DNA of 64,000 nucleotides, taken from contig JAYKIS010000003.1 in assembly GCA_035286125.1 (NCBI GenBank), positions 56,482 to 120,481 on the forward strand, read 5' to 3'. Both the position numbers and the translations under genes were made by a program. Numbering within the stretch: position 1 is the stretch's first letter; every line of letters starts with the position of its first letter. The notes below the pieces were generated by a model that saw nothing but the letters and a program-made list of their open reading frames with translations, did no database searches and was not told the origin of the DNA. The DNA comes from VGJW01 sp035286125. Its GTDB lineage: Bacteria; Cyanobacteriota; Sericytochromatia; S15B-MN24; VGJW01. Positions 28,170 to 37,111 of this stretch are shown one piece after another.

Positions 28170-29630
28170 TTGGACAAGAAGAAAACCCCGGCGACCACCA
28201 AGAAGGTTGCCCCCAAGGCGGCCGAACTGACGGCCACCGTGCCTGCCAGCCCGGTTACCGAGGCGCCTGCCCCGGCAGCGCCGGCCAGCCCCAAGGCCAC
28301 GACGGCAAAGCCTGCTGCCAAGCGCACCGCCTCCGCCAAGCCCACCGCGGCCAAGGCCGAGGCCCCCAAGGCGACAGCCAAGGTCGCCACCCGCAAGGCA
28401 GCCGCGCCCAAGGGTGAGGCCAAGGCCGCACAGAAGGCCCTGCTCGCCGAGCAGGATGGTCCCAAGCGTATCCTCTGCATCGCTTGCGTCGTGTCCGGCC
28501 GCCCGTTCATGAAGGAAGCGGCCAAGGCCGGCCACAAGGTCATCGTGCTGACGGGCGAGAAGCGCCTCAAGGACGAATGGCCACGAGATGTCCTTGAGGA
28601 AGTCATCGCGGTCCCGGACATCTTCGACGAGAAGGTCGTCCGCAATGTCATCGCGTACATCTCCCAGCGCCGCAAGATCGACCGCATCGTGCCGATGGGC
28701 GACTTCGACGTCGAGATTGCCTGCATGCTGCGCGAGCACATGCGCGTCCCCGGGATGGGCGAAACGACGATGCGCTACTTCCGCGACAAGCTCGCGATGC
28801 GCATGAAGACGCGCGAAGACGGTATCCCGGTGCCTGACTTCGTCCACGTCCTGAACCATGACGAAGTCTTCGCCTACATGCAGCGCGTTCCTGCACCGTG
28901 GGTCATCAAACCGCGGCAAGAGGCGGCTTCGATGGGTATCGAGGTCCTGAAGGACGATCAGGCGGTCTGGAAGAAGATCATGGATCTTGGCGACAAGCAG
29001 TCGCATTACCTGCTCGAGAAGTACACTCCCGGCGATGTCTACCACGTCGACTCGGTGGTCTCCGAGCGCGAAGTCGTGTTCGCCTCCGTCTCCAAGTACG
29101 GGACGCCCATGCTGGACCTGAACAAGTCCGGCGGCGTGTTCACCACCCGGACCATCGATCGCAAGTCCGCCGATTACAAGGCCCTTGTGGAGATCAACAA
29201 GCAGGTCGTCGCCAGTCTGGGCCTGGTGCGGGGTGTGACCCACATCGAGTACATCAAGGGCCGAGAGGACGGGAAGTTCTACTTCCTGGAAGCGGGAGCC
29301 CGAGTCGGCGCGGCCAAGATCCCCGACGTCGCGTGGTATGCCACGGACGTCTGTCTCTGGTTCGAGTGGGCCAGGATCGAGACTCAGACGAACTACACGC
29401 TGCCCAAGGTCCGCAACGGCTATGCGGGTGCCATCGTCTGTCTGGCCCGCCAGGAGAATCCGGACATGACGCCCTACAACGACCCCGAGGTGGTCTGGGT
29501 CCAGAAGAAGAAGCACCATGCAGGTGTCATCGTGCGCTCGGACGATCCCAAGCGTGTCGAGGAGCTGGTGAACAAGTATGCTGTCCGATTCGCCCAGGAC
29601 TTCATGGCCCACGTGCCGATGAAGGCCTGA
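28170..29630 (+). CDS. ATP-grasp ligase-like protein with Ala/Lys/Pro-rich N-terminal tail
   Basis: 486 residues. Residues 1-92 are a disordered, histone-H1-like tail of Lys, Ala, Pro and Thr. Residues 97-170 form a Rossmann-like pre-domain (ILCIACVVSGRPF). An ATP-grasp domain follows with WVIKPRQEAASMGIEVL, LLEKYTPGDVYHVDSVV and the metal-binding HIEYIKG...FYFLEAGARVG region. The fold resembles the carboxylate-amine ligase branch (PurK, biotin carboxylase, BacD), but no carrier or partner domain is present, so the product is unknown. The TTG start has GGAGA nine bases upstream. The long tail is unusual for this family and could bind nucleic acid or polyphosphate. Confidence 0.85.
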   Translation: MDKKKTPATTKKVAPKAAELTATVPASPVTEAPAPAAPASPKATTAKPAAKRTASAKPTAAKAEAPKATAKVATRKAAAPKGEAKAAQKALLAEQDGPKRILCIACVVSGRPFMKEAAKAGHKVIVLTGEKRLKDEWPRDVLEEVIAVPDIFDEKVVRNVIAYISQRRKIDRIVPMGDFDVEIACMLREHMRVPGMGETTMRYFRDKLAMRMKTREDGIPVPDFVHVLNHDEVFAYMQRVPAPWVIKPRQEAASMGIEVLKDDQAVWKKIMDLGDKQSHYLLEKYTPGDVYHVDSVVSEREVVFASVSKYGTPMLDLNKSGGVFTTRTIDRKSADYKALVEINKQVVASLGLVRGVTHIEYIKGREDGKFYFLEAGARVGAAKIPDVAWYATDVCLWFEWARIETQTNYTLPKVRNGYAGAIVCLARQENPDMTPYNDPEVVWVQKKKHHAGVIVRSDDPKRVEELVNKYAVRFAQDFMAHVPMKA

Positions 29631-29650
29631 CGACTTTCCCGGTAGCCAGA

Positions 29651-29680
29651 GAGGGCGTTCCCGGGTTCGGGAACGCCCTC
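29651..29680. terminator. Strong hairpin terminator between convergent genes
   Basis: A 12-bp perfect stem (GAGGGCGTTCCC / GGGAACGCCCTC) with a six-base loop lies 20 bases after the ATP-grasp stop and 36 bases beyond the convergent YtxH gene. The U tract is weak on both strands (CCGCCTTGTT on plus). The position and symmetry suit bidirectional termination. Confidence 0.75.
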
Positions 29681-29715
29681 CCGCCTTGTTCCGCTACGAC
29701 CTGGACCGGCGACTG

Positions 29716-30054
29716 TCAGCCCTGGTGGGCGCCGGGTTCGGCCTCGATCAGCTCCTCGCGCTTGTAGGCCGCGGCCTTTCGACCTGCCTCATAAGCCTCC
29801 TCGAGCGCACCCTGGATCGTCGAGAGTTTGCCCTCGAGGGAGACGCGGACCTGATCAAGGACCTCCTCGGTGTTGCCCCGGACCTTGTCCAGGACTTCCT
29901 GGGTCCGCGAACGCAGATCGCCCATCTGCTCGGCGATCTGATCCCGAGTCCGGCCGCCAGACTGGGGTGCAAAGGCCATGGCGGCCAGGAAGCCGCCAAC
30001 GGCTCCCATCAGGAACCCGACCAACAGATCACCGGAACCACCTCTGGACGACAT
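29716..30054 (-). CDS. YtxH-domain membrane protein
   Basis: 112 residues. A glycine-rich transmembrane helix near the N-terminus (LVGFLMGAVGGFLAAMAFAP) is followed by SGGRTRDQI and a long amphipathic helical region with regularly spaced charged residues. This is the YtxH/gas-vesicle-associated pattern seen in stress-induced envelope proteins. The ATG follows GGAGG by five bases; a GTG two codons upstream overlaps that ribosome site and is less likely. It lies 78 bp after the Lon-N gene. Function in this family is poorly defined. Confidence 0.8.
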   Translation of the reverse strand: MSSRGGSGDLLVGFLMGAVGGFLAAMAFAPQSGGRTRDQIAEQMGDLRSRTQEVLDKVRGNTEEVLDQVRVSLEGKLSTIQGALEEAYEAGRKAAAYKREELIEAEPGAHQG

Positions 30055-30132
30055 GGGCACCTCCTCGGGACGTCGCTACGCGGCCCATCGTAGCTCCCGC
30101 CGGGCCCGGCCACAAGGCTGTGGCAGGAGTCT

Positions 30133-30792
30133 TCAGTTGCGGGAGAAGCGCATGCCCCTGACGAAGAAGTAACCATTGCCTTCGAGCGAATCTGAAAAAG
30201 CACGCAAGCGCCCCAGTTCGTCCTCGAGCCGGTCGCGAACGGCATCCAGACGCTCAAGGGTACCCGGGCATTCGAGCAGTTGCTGCTTGGCGAAGAGGTC
30301 GGTCTGCAAGGCCCAGGACGCTACCCAGGATGCACGCTCCGGGTCGTCCGGCAGATCATCCGGCAGGGGCAGTGCAGCGAGGCGCCCAAGGAGTGCCGCA
30401 TACTCCCGATAGGTGCGACGCAGCGACACAAGCGCCCTCTCTCCAGGCAAATTACCGACATCGGGCGCCGCGACCACCCGCGCACGGGGATAGGGAGCCC
30501 CATCGACGCGATCAAGCAGGCGTACCCTTCCCTGCCCAATCGTCATGATATTCATCCGGCCATCCGGAAAGCGAACCACCTGCTCGATCGTGGCCAAGGT
30601 GGCCCAGGAGCAGGCCCCGTCCTCCCGACCCGGTTCCTCCCGAGACAGGGCAACGACAAAACCCTCGTTGGTGGCAAGACAATCCTCGACCATCGCACGG
30701 TACCTGGGCTCGAAGATGTGCAACGGCAGGGGCATGCCCGGAAAGAGCACGAGATTGAGCGGAAAGAGCGGAAGCGTTCCCTCGCCGTTCAT
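30133..30792 (-). CDS. Lon N-terminal (LON substrate-binding) domain protein
   Basis: 219 residues made of a stand-alone LON domain. The first residues, LPLFPLNLVLFPGMPLPLHI, and FEPRYRAMVEDCL are diagnostic. No AAA or protease domain follows. Free-standing LON proteins are widespread and may bind substrates or regulate proteolysis, but no activity is proven. The ATG lies directly after the SLH porin stop (two bases), so both are cotranscribed. The C-terminal half is helical and rich in Leu and Arg. Confidence 0.88.
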   Translation of the reverse strand: MNGEGTLPLFPLNLVLFPGMPLPLHIFEPRYRAMVEDCLATNEGFVVALSREEPGREDGACSWATLATIEQVVRFPDGRMNIMTIGQGRVRLLDRVDGAPYPRARVVAAPDVGNLPGERALVSLRRTYREYAALLGRLAALPLPDDLPDDPERASWVASWALQTDLFAKQQLLECPGTLERLDAVRDRLEDELGRLRAFSDSLEGNGYFFVRGMRFSRN

Positions 30793-30794
30793 GG

Positions 30795-32405
30795 TCAGAA
30801 GGCCGCGCCCAGACGGCCCCCGACCGTGACATCGGCCAGGCCGCCGGAAGCGGTCCTTCCGGGTACCACGAATCCCGACGGTGTGATGAGCGAGAACAGC
30901 GTCAGATCGAGCGGTCCCATGCTGAAGCCGATTTCCCCTCGGCCGTAAAGGCCGACAGCCGTCCTCTGGCCACCCCCGTCCTGACTGGCGAACGTTCCGT
31001 CGGCGGACCGCAATCCCGCCTGCACGATACTGCTGTTGCCCTCCAGCTCCATCGGTACGGCCTGCCTGAAGTCCTCATTGGCACCCAGGCTCTGGCTGCC
31101 TGCCAGCAAGGCCGGCCCAAGCTCGGTCCGCAGAAGCAACGAAAAGCCGGGCAACAGCGCAAAATGGGCCATCACGCCCCCCATCAGGCCCCCACCCCCG
31201 CCGAAGTCGAGACCCGTCTTGGCATTGGCGTCGGTAGCCGGACCCGCACCGACAGGCTTGCCGCCCCAGCCGAAGCGCGCGAGCAGCAAGGGACCGCCAT
31301 AGAACTGGATCTGCCCTAGGCTGGCGACGTTCGGTCCCGTGGCCCCGAGGCGCAGACCCGCAAGCGCAAAGGCCCCGTTATCGGCAAGCACCGGGGCCAC
31401 ATTGACGAACCAATCGGTGAAGGAGACGGCCGGTGCGCGATTGCCGTAGGTCGCACCCTTGCCATAGGCCGTGCGTCCCAGTTCGACGAGCAACCCAAGC
31501 CCAGCCGTATCCAGACGGGAGCCCGCCGTCGGGTCGGCCACGGCACCGACGCCCATCGACACGCCCGTACCGGCCAGCCTGAAGTAGGTAGGCACAAGCG
31601 CACCCACCGAGACGGCCCACGGAGTCTCGCGCCTCCAGCGCGGCCCGGCGTCCTTGACCACGGCGTCCGGCAACCGCGCGCGGACCTTGCCGGATAACTG
31701 CTCCCGCAGGGCATCAAAGGCCTTGGCGGCGGCACTTGCAAACTCGTAGCGGTTGACCTCCTTGTCGCCCCGGAAAAGGCCATCGCCATAGCCCGAAAGA
31801 ACCTGGTAACGGACCACCGTCTTCATGATGGCGTCATAGCCCTTGTCGAGCGGCGAAACATCCGAGAAGGGATTCACGGGATCCTGGACAGTCGACCGCG
31901 CCAGCAGCTCCTTCTTTTCGAGGAGCTCGACCAACTTGGCGAAGATTGCCGCCAACTCGGTGCGCGTGACGGGCCGGTTCGGCTGGAATCGGGAAACACC
32001 GATATCCGGGAAGTAGTCGAAGAGGTTGTACTTGCTGGCCAACTGCTCGACCTGGCCGCGCAAGGCCGCACTCTCGATATCGTCGAAGTTGAACAGGGAG
32101 AGTGCGTTGTCCGCCAGCTTCTTTCGTGATGTGGCCTCAATCTCGCGAATGAAGGCTCCTACGGTCTGCGCCATCACGAGACGGTTGACCGGCAGTTCAC
32201 CGCGGAAGCGATTGTTCTCGACGGGCATCAGACGGGACTGGATGGCGATGGCACGCACGGCCTCGACCGCCCAGTGGTCGGCCGGCACGTCGGTGAAGCC
32301 CGGCCGCTGGCGACCGGCCGCGTAGGCGGGGTACGCCGGAAGAACGGCAGGGCCCGCGGCCAGCAGCACGCCGAGGACGAGGTAACTACGGATGGCGCGG
32401 TTCAT
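30795..32405 (-). CDS. Outer-membrane porin with S-layer homology region
   Basis: 536 residues. A signal peptide (AIRSYLVLGVLLAAGPAVLP) precedes three SLH-like units, around FTDVPADHWAVEAVRAI, YFPDIGVSRFQPNRPVTRTE and FSDVSPLDKGYDAIMKTV. The rest is a beta-barrel of alternating polar and hydrophobic strands rich in Gly, ending in Gly-Ala-Ala-Phe, the outer-membrane C-terminal signature. Such SLH-porins tether the outer membrane to peptidoglycan in diderm Terrabacteria such as Cyanobacteria and Deinococcus. The ATG lacks a well-spaced ribosome site: GGAGGGG is 15 bases upstream and is also one arm of an inverted repeat. Confidence 0.88.
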   Translation of the reverse strand: MNRAIRSYLVLGVLLAAGPAVLPAYPAYAAGRQRPGFTDVPADHWAVEAVRAIAIQSRLMPVENNRFRGELPVNRLVMAQTVGAFIREIEATSRKKLADNALSLFNFDDIESAALRGQVEQLASKYNLFDYFPDIGVSRFQPNRPVTRTELAAIFAKLVELLEKKELLARSTVQDPVNPFSDVSPLDKGYDAIMKTVVRYQVLSGYGDGLFRGDKEVNRYEFASAAAKAFDALREQLSGKVRARLPDAVVKDAGPRWRRETPWAVSVGALVPTYFRLAGTGVSMGVGAVADPTAGSRLDTAGLGLLVELGRTAYGKGATYGNRAPAVSFTDWFVNVAPVLADNGAFALAGLRLGATGPNVASLGQIQFYGGPLLLARFGWGGKPVGAGPATDANAKTGLDFGGGGGLMGGVMAHFALLPGFSLLLRTELGPALLAGSQSLGANEDFRQAVPMELEGNSSIVQAGLRSADGTFASQDGGGQRTAVGLYGRGEIGFSMGPLDLTLFSLITPSGFVVPGRTASGGLADVTVGGRLGAAF

Positions 32406-32415
32406 GGCATGCTGC

Positions 32416-32475
32416 TCGTACCCCTCCAGACCTTGAGGCAAACACACGGTTAGGCGTCCCGGGCGAGGGGTACGA
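32416..32475. repeat. 11-bp perfect inverted repeat in the SLH-porin leader
   Basis: TCGTACCCCTC at 32416-32426 and its exact reverse complement GAGGGGTACGA at 32465-32475 are separated by 38 bases. On the porin transcript the downstream arm contains the purine-rich GGAGGGG tract, the only ribosome-site candidate, so folding would hide it. Alternatively it is an operator for a dimeric regulator between the divergent porin and lipoprotein genes. Confidence 0.6.
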
Positions 32476-32527
32476 AAGGGCGTGGTCTCGCACCGGGACC
32501 GGTCCAGTTTGGTGAGGAGTCAGGCGG

Positions 32528-33232
32528 ATGCGTCGAGCTTGGGCGGTCATACCCCTTCTGGCAGCGTGCACGTCGAGCGACGGCCTCAAGCTTGTGGCCC
32601 CGTCGGCCACGGCTGCGGCGCCTGTCACCTGGGAGCAACTGGCCGTCAAGGCCGAGGCTGCCGATGGTCCGTTCAGGCTGGTGGCCCTGGATGACGCCGG
32701 GGCGACGGTGGATGTCAAGCCCGACGCGGAGGGCGTAGCTCCGGACTTCCGGGTTGACCAATTGGTGACAGCCAGCGGTTCTGCCTTGATTACGGGTGCG
32801 ACTACGTCTGCCGGCACGGAAGAAGTCTTCGCGAACCCGTATCGACCGGGCAGCACCTATGCCTATCGATATGCCACCACCTACGAACACAAGGGGCAGT
32901 CGCCCGCCGTGTCGGTCCTGGAGCTGGGAGCCGAGACGTCCACGACCTTGCCTGCCGACGTGCAGGCCACGACCGTCTTCACCCCATTGTCCAGCAGGTC
33001 GGTCACTCTGGCGCTGAAGCCCTGCACCAGCTCGGCTGAATCCAGCTGCAGCATCACCGGGGTGGTGTGGTTCACCGTGCCCGAGGACACCGAAGCCCAG
33101 TCCCTGCGCCTGTATCTGAAGATGTTGAACGCAGCGGGCAAGGCTCAGTCCGGGGAGCCGTCGACGCCCCTGCCTATTCAAGTACCGGCCGCGACGCCCG
33201 CCGTGACACCCACGACCGAGCCCGCAACCTGA
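32528..33232 (+). CDS. Hypothetical lipoprotein, 234 residues
   Basis: A short basic start and lipobox LLAAC place it in the envelope. The mature part has beta-rich segments and an Ala/Pro/Thr-rich end, without a family I can name. GAGGAG lies eight bases before the ATG. It is divergent from the SLH porin across 122 bp, so it may share control with it. Two Cys lie in KPCTSSAESSCSI, close enough for a disulfide. Confidence 0.75.
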   Translation: MRRAWAVIPLLAACTSSDGLKLVAPSATAAAPVTWEQLAVKAEAADGPFRLVALDDAGATVDVKPDAEGVAPDFRVDQLVTASGSALITGATTSAGTEEVFANPYRPGSTYAYRYATTYEHKGQSPAVSVLELGAETSTTLPADVQATTVFTPLSSRSVTLALKPCTSSAESSCSITGVVWFTVPEDTEAQSLRLYLKMLNAAGKAQSGEPSTPLPIQVPAATPAVTPTTEPAT

Positions 33233-33308
33233 TCGTCTGGGCCCTGCCCGGCGCGCGCCAGCCCCCCGGGGTTACGGAAGGTCTGCCTTGACGCAAACGC
33301 GCTGCGCG

Positions 33309-33929
33309 CTACTTGAACAGGTTGTTCGTGCGCAGCAGCGACGCGGCCACGGGCAGGGCGACGAGCGCGCCGGCGAGAATGAAGTTCCCGAGGCCCCAGA
33401 GGATGGCTGCAGGCCCGTCGTCGTCAATCTGGATGGTCGGGCCGATCTCGGCCTCCACGATCTTGCCGTCGTAGTCGGGATCACGGAACACCATCACGTA
33501 GCGGCCTGCCGGGATGTAGAAGCCCAAGGTCATCTGCACCGATTCGCCGGGCTTGGCCCGCACGCGCGTCGTGGCACGAGAATAGGGATGGGGCCGGTAG
33601 ACACCGCCGCCCACCGCTTCAAGGGTGAACTCGGTGGCCTCGAACTTGCGGCCTTCGGCCTGGGCGCCCAAGTCGTTGTTATTGGTGATCCGCACCGTCA
33701 CCAGCATCAGATGCTTGGTGGTGTTGTCCCGCGTGGTGGAAACCGTCCCCTTGCTGGGCAGGAAAGAGGCATCAGAGGAGGGGTCCGCCTCGACAGACTC
33801 GAGAATCTCGAAGTCGTAGGGCACGAAGGCCGACCCTTGATCGGACTGCGCACACACGGACGGTGCAGTGCCAAGGACCAATAGGGCGGACACCACGAAT
33901 GCCGTGAGCCGAGACAACCATGGATGCAC
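33309..33929 (-). CDS. Secreted protein with C-terminal membrane anchor
   Basis: 206 residues. A signal peptide (SRLTAFVVSALLVLGTAPSVCA) is followed by a beta-sandwich-like domain (HLMLVTVRITNNNDLG resembles DUF4352-type folds). A final hydrophobic segment (ILWGLGNFILAGALVALPVA) is probably a transmembrane anchor. The GTG start was chosen because AGGAGGAG stands about nine bases upstream; a longer reading lacks a signal peptide at its start. It is last in the minus-strand run that begins with the subtilase gene. Role unknown. Confidence 0.75.
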   Translation of the reverse strand: MHPWLSRLTAFVVSALLVLGTAPSVCAQSDQGSAFVPYDFEILESVEADPSSDASFLPSKGTVSTTRDNTTKHLMLVTVRITNNNDLGAQAEGRKFEATEFTLEAVGGGVYRPHPYSRATTRVRAKPGESVQMTLGFYIPAGRYVMVFRDPDYDGKIVEAEIGPTIQIDDDGPAAILWGLGNFILAGALVALPVAASLLRTNNLFK

Positions 33930-33973
33930 GGGCGATGCTCCTCCTGTACGACTGTACCCCTCTTGGGCACACC

Positions 33974-34927
33974 TCATAGCAGGATCAGGGCCCACCACCA
34001 CGGCGACATGCCACCTTCCCGGGTGACGAATGTTTCCTCGACCAACCCATCGTCCGCCGCGGCATCCGCGACCCGGTCCAGGGCGTCAGGCGGCAAATCG
34101 TCCGGATGCGGTGCATGCTCGACCGGGGCAAAGAACCGGCCGAACCAACCCGGCTGTATCAGGTTCATCGGGAAGTCCGGTTCCTCGGTGACTTCGCCAT
34201 CGAGCAAGCCCAGAACGAACCGCGCCCGGAAGGGTTCGATACCCGCACGCTCCCACATCGGGATACGCAGGTCTTCCCCGTGGCCGGCCCCGAAACGCAC
34301 CGAACCTCCTGACAGGCCCGTCACATCGGCAAACATGTCGAACCGATGGACCAGGTCCTCGGCCTCGTGAGCCAGACCAGCCGCCATGCGGCTGCCCGTC
34401 TCGGTCAGGACGAAACGATGGCGGGAGGGTTCATGCCTGAGCAAGTCGCGACGCTCGGCGAGCAGCAACAGGTCCCCGAGGCGGTCCACCTTGTCGGCTG
34501 GCAACACCAGGCCTTCAGCTCGGGCCGCCCAGACCAGGCCCATCAGGGCATAGGCCTGCATATGGCGGGAGCGCCGGGACGCCTCGTCATCCGAGCGCAC
34601 CGTAAGGACCACCGGCCCTTGCGCATCCTCGAAAAGCTGGCGCACGGGCGTCTCGGGATCCAGGGGTTCGTCCCCGACATGGATTTCGACGCCCTCCCTG
34701 ATTTCGAGGTCGTCCCCGCTGCCGATGAACACACGGCGATGGAGGGTTTCGAGAACCATGGTCCGATCCTTGTCGAGGCCGAAACGGCGCGCAGCATCAC
34801 CGGGATCGCCCAGCACCCCGAAGACCAGGTCGGCCGCGGACCCGCGAATCTCGCCCTGGGCAAGCACCATCGTCAGGGCCAAGCCCTCGGCAGGTTCACG
34901 CCACTCGAGTGTCGGTAGCCTGTTCAT
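33974..34927 (-). CDS. Hypothetical 317-residue cytosolic protein
   Basis: No signal peptide, no enzyme motif and no family I recognise. The N-terminal half has an alternating acidic pattern (FGLDKDRTMVLETLHRRVF), and the middle has a helical stretch (HMQAYALMGLVWAARAEGL) suited to a winged-helix or adaptor. The end PWWWALILL is strongly hydrophobic and could contact the membrane. The ATG follows the lipoprotein stop by one base, so the two are cotranslated. The gene precedes the secreted anchored protein by 44 bp. Confidence 0.7.
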   Translation of the reverse strand: MNRLPTLEWREPAEGLALTMVLAQGEIRGSAADLVFGVLGDPGDAARRFGLDKDRTMVLETLHRRVFIGSGDDLEIREGVEIHVGDEPLDPETPVRQLFEDAQGPVVLTVRSDDEASRRSRHMQAYALMGLVWAARAEGLVLPADKVDRLGDLLLLAERRDLLRHEPSRHRFVLTETGSRMAAGLAHEAEDLVHRFDMFADVTGLSGGSVRFGAGHGEDLRIPMWERAGIEPFRARFVLGLLDGEVTEEPDFPMNLIQPGWFGRFFAPVEHAPHPDDLPPDALDRVADAAADDGLVEETFVTREGGMSPWWWALILL

Positions 34928-34928
34928 C

Positions 34929-35768
34929 CTAGCGCCGACGACCGCCCCACGCACGGCGGCCACCGCCGAAGCCCGACGTCGAGCGCCGTCCGCCCCAGCC
35001 GGACGAACCGGAGGACCCGCCGCCAAACCAGCTCCTGCGCTGGGTCCGATAGCCCGAAGAACCCTGGCTCGACGCGCCAGAGCCGAAGCGTCGCTGACTG
35101 GTCACCCTGTTCTTGTTGCCGAACCAACGGGACTTGAAGCCCTTGTTGGCCGAATTCTGGGTTCGCCACGCGGGCGACGTCCGGTAGGCATCGCGATGAT
35201 TGCGAAGCACCGTCGTCCGGCGCCAGGGCGTGCTGTACCCGAAGCCTCCGTTGAAGACCTGATTCAGAATCATGAATTGGACAAACGGATTGTCGAGCAG
35301 GCTGCCCGAGTGGTACTGCGGGGGCGGATAGCCCTGGAAGAACGGCTGCCCTTGCGAGCCGCTGACCTGGTACGGAAAACCCTTGGCCCCCTCGGCGACA
35401 CCCGTCTGCTCGAGGGCGAAGAGCTTGCGATCCTTGTTCTCTCCGAAGCCGTCCTCGCCATCCTCGTCGATGTAGCCCACGACCTTGACCATACCGTCCT
35501 TGCGGCGGGCATCGATGGACACGACCTCGTCACCCCCGTGGATCTCGTTGACCCGCTTCTCGAAGGCCTGCATCCACGAATCGAAGTCCTTGCCCTGTGC
35601 CTTGAAGAAGGCCTCGTGTACGGCATCGAGATTGATGGCCTCGCGGTCCCCGGAAACCCGGGCCGAGACATAGCGGTCCCCGTCGCCCGAGGCGCGCTCG
35701 CCCTGACTGCCCCCGCACGCAGCCAGCAAGCTCGCCACGAGCAGGCCAGACACCAGATTCCGGTTCAT
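34929..35768 (-). CDS. Lipoprotein with Gly/Ser/Arg-rich C-terminus
   Basis: 279 residues with a lipobox LLAACG near residue 17. Residues 40-200 are a globular domain of unknown type, including VVSIDARRKDGMVKVVGYID. From about 200 on the chain is basic and repetitive with Gly, Ser, Arg and Trp (SGYRTQRRSWFGGGSS), suggesting binding to an anionic polymer such as peptidoglycan or nucleic acid. The gene is 14 bp downstream of the NRAMP gene. Function unknown. Confidence 0.75.
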   Translation of the reverse strand: MNRNLVSGLLVASLLAACGGSQGERASGDGDRYVSARVSGDREAINLDAVHEAFFKAQGKDFDSWMQAFEKRVNEIHGGDEVVSIDARRKDGMVKVVGYIDEDGEDGFGENKDRKLFALEQTGVAEGAKGFPYQVSGSQGQPFFQGYPPPQYHSGSLLDNPFVQFMILNQVFNGGFGYSTPWRRTTVLRNHRDAYRTSPAWRTQNSANKGFKSRWFGNKNRVTSQRRFGSGASSQGSSGYRTQRRSWFGGGSSGSSGWGGRRSTSGFGGGRRAWGGRRR

Positions 35769-35782
35769 GCCTCATCTCCCCT

Positions 35783-37111
35783 TCAGGTCGGCCAGAGACT
35801 GGTGACCACCATGGTTCCCGTCAGCAGCGAGACCACGACCACCATCCCCCAGACCACCGTATTGTAGACCACGCCGTTGACATGCACGCCCATCAGGCGC
35901 CGGTCGTTGACCAGCCTCAACATGTAGACGAGGATGACGGGCAAAAGGATTCCGTTGATATCCTGCGCGACCAGCATAAGGGGCAACAGGGGCAAGCCCG
36001 GGATGACAGCGACCAGCGCACCAAGCCCGATCAGCAGTGTGTAGAGGCCCAGAAAGACCGGCGCGCGCCGGAAATCCTTGCCTAGACCGGCCTCGAAGCC
36101 GAAGGCCTCGCACACGGCATAGGCCGTGGCCAGCGGCACCACAGACGCCGCCAGCAAGGACGCCCCCAGCAAGCCGACACCGAAGAGCAGACCTGCGTGA
36201 CGACCGGCAACCGGAACCAGGGCCGACGCAGCCGAAGCGGCATCGGCCAGCGCATGCGGTTGCATCGCCGGATAGAACAGGGCGGCTGCTGTTGCCACGA
36301 TGATGAAGAACGAGACGAGATCGGCCGTCAACGCACCGAAGAACGCGTCGAAGCGGGCAAACCCGTACTGGCGGATGGTCACTCCCTTGTCGACGACCGA
36401 GGCCTGCAGGAAGAACTGCATCCAGGGCGTGATCGTGGTTCCGATGGTGGCAATCAGTACGAGCAGGTAGCCCTGGAGATGCTCCCGCATCCCCATGCCG
36501 GCGGGCACCGCGGGCCAATTCGGCACGACGGCATCATGCAGGACTCGGGACCAGTCCGGACGCGCGAGGAAGGCTGCAGCCACGTAGGACAGGAACACGA
36601 GAGCCAGCAGCATGAGGGTGCGTTCGACGCGCGCAAAGCTGCCCTTGGCCACCAGCCACCAGAGTCCGCCGGCCGCCACCGGTACGGCCAGCCACCGCGG
36701 CACGCCAAAAAGTTCCGCAGCCGCCGCCACCCCGGCAAAGTCGGCCAGCGTCGTGGCGACGTTGGCCACCAGCAAGCAGCCCATCGCGAAGACCGTGGCC
36801 CTCAGGCCGAACCGCTCGCGAATCAGCGAGGAGAGGCCCTTGCCCGTGACGGCGCCCATACGGGTCGCCATCTCCTGAATCATCGCCAGGGCAACAGTGA
36901 TGAGCAGCAGGGCCCAGAGCATGGCATAGCCATAGCGGGCCCCTGCCGTGGCGTAGGTGGCAATGCCGCCTGCGTCGTTGCCTGCACTCGAGGCGAGGAT
37001 ACCCGGTCCGAGCGTTCCCAGCAGCAGCAGCCAACGGCGTTTGTTGAAACGAATGGTGACGAGCGCGTCGGCCTCGGCATCGGACGGATGAAGCTTGCCG
37101 GTCCCCGGCAT
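35783..37111 (-). CDS. NRAMP-superfamily divalent metal transporter, non-canonical metal site
   Basis: 442 residues with about 11 transmembrane helices. The N-terminal signature is LGPGILASSAGNDAGGIATY. The TM1 motif is therefore NDAGG rather than the DPGN of Mn/Fe NRAMPs, and TM6 reads TTITPWMQFFLQAS rather than the MPHN type with its metal-coordinating Met. These substitutions are those seen in related transporters of harder cations such as magnesium, so substrate selectivity probably differs from Mn/Fe. The start ATG overlaps the stop of the MgtE_N/CBS gene by one base. That partner could sense cytosolic cation. Confidence 0.88.
   Translation of the reverse strand: MPGTGKLHPSDAEADALVTIRFNKRRWLLLLGTLGPGILASSAGNDAGGIATYATAGARYGYAMLWALLLITVALAMIQEMATRMGAVTGKGLSSLIRERFGLRATVFAMGCLLVANVATTLADFAGVAAAAELFGVPRWLAVPVAAGGLWWLVAKGSFARVERTLMLLALVFLSYVAAAFLARPDWSRVLHDAVVPNWPAVPAGMGMREHLQGYLLVLIATIGTTITPWMQFFLQASVVDKGVTIRQYGFARFDAFFGALTADLVSFFIIVATAAALFYPAMQPHALADAASAASALVPVAGRHAGLLFGVGLLGASLLAASVVPLATAYAVCEAFGFEAGLGKDFRRAPVFLGLYTLLIGLGALVAVIPGLPLLPLMLVAQDINGILLPVILVYMLRLVNDRRLMGVHVNGVVYNTVVWGMVVVVSLLTGTMVVTSLWPT

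Noticed and set aside
28152..29612. A 486-codon open frame on the minus strand antisense to the ATP-grasp gene.
   Set aside because: It has low-complexity Gly/Leu/Arg repeats arising from the reverse complement of the Ala/Lys/Pro tail, and no ribosome site. It is a shadow.
30109..30124. A 6-bp hairpin (GCCACA/TGTGGC) between the Lon-N and YtxH genes.
   Set aside because: Short stem, no U tract, and the two genes appear to be one transcript. Not called as a terminator.
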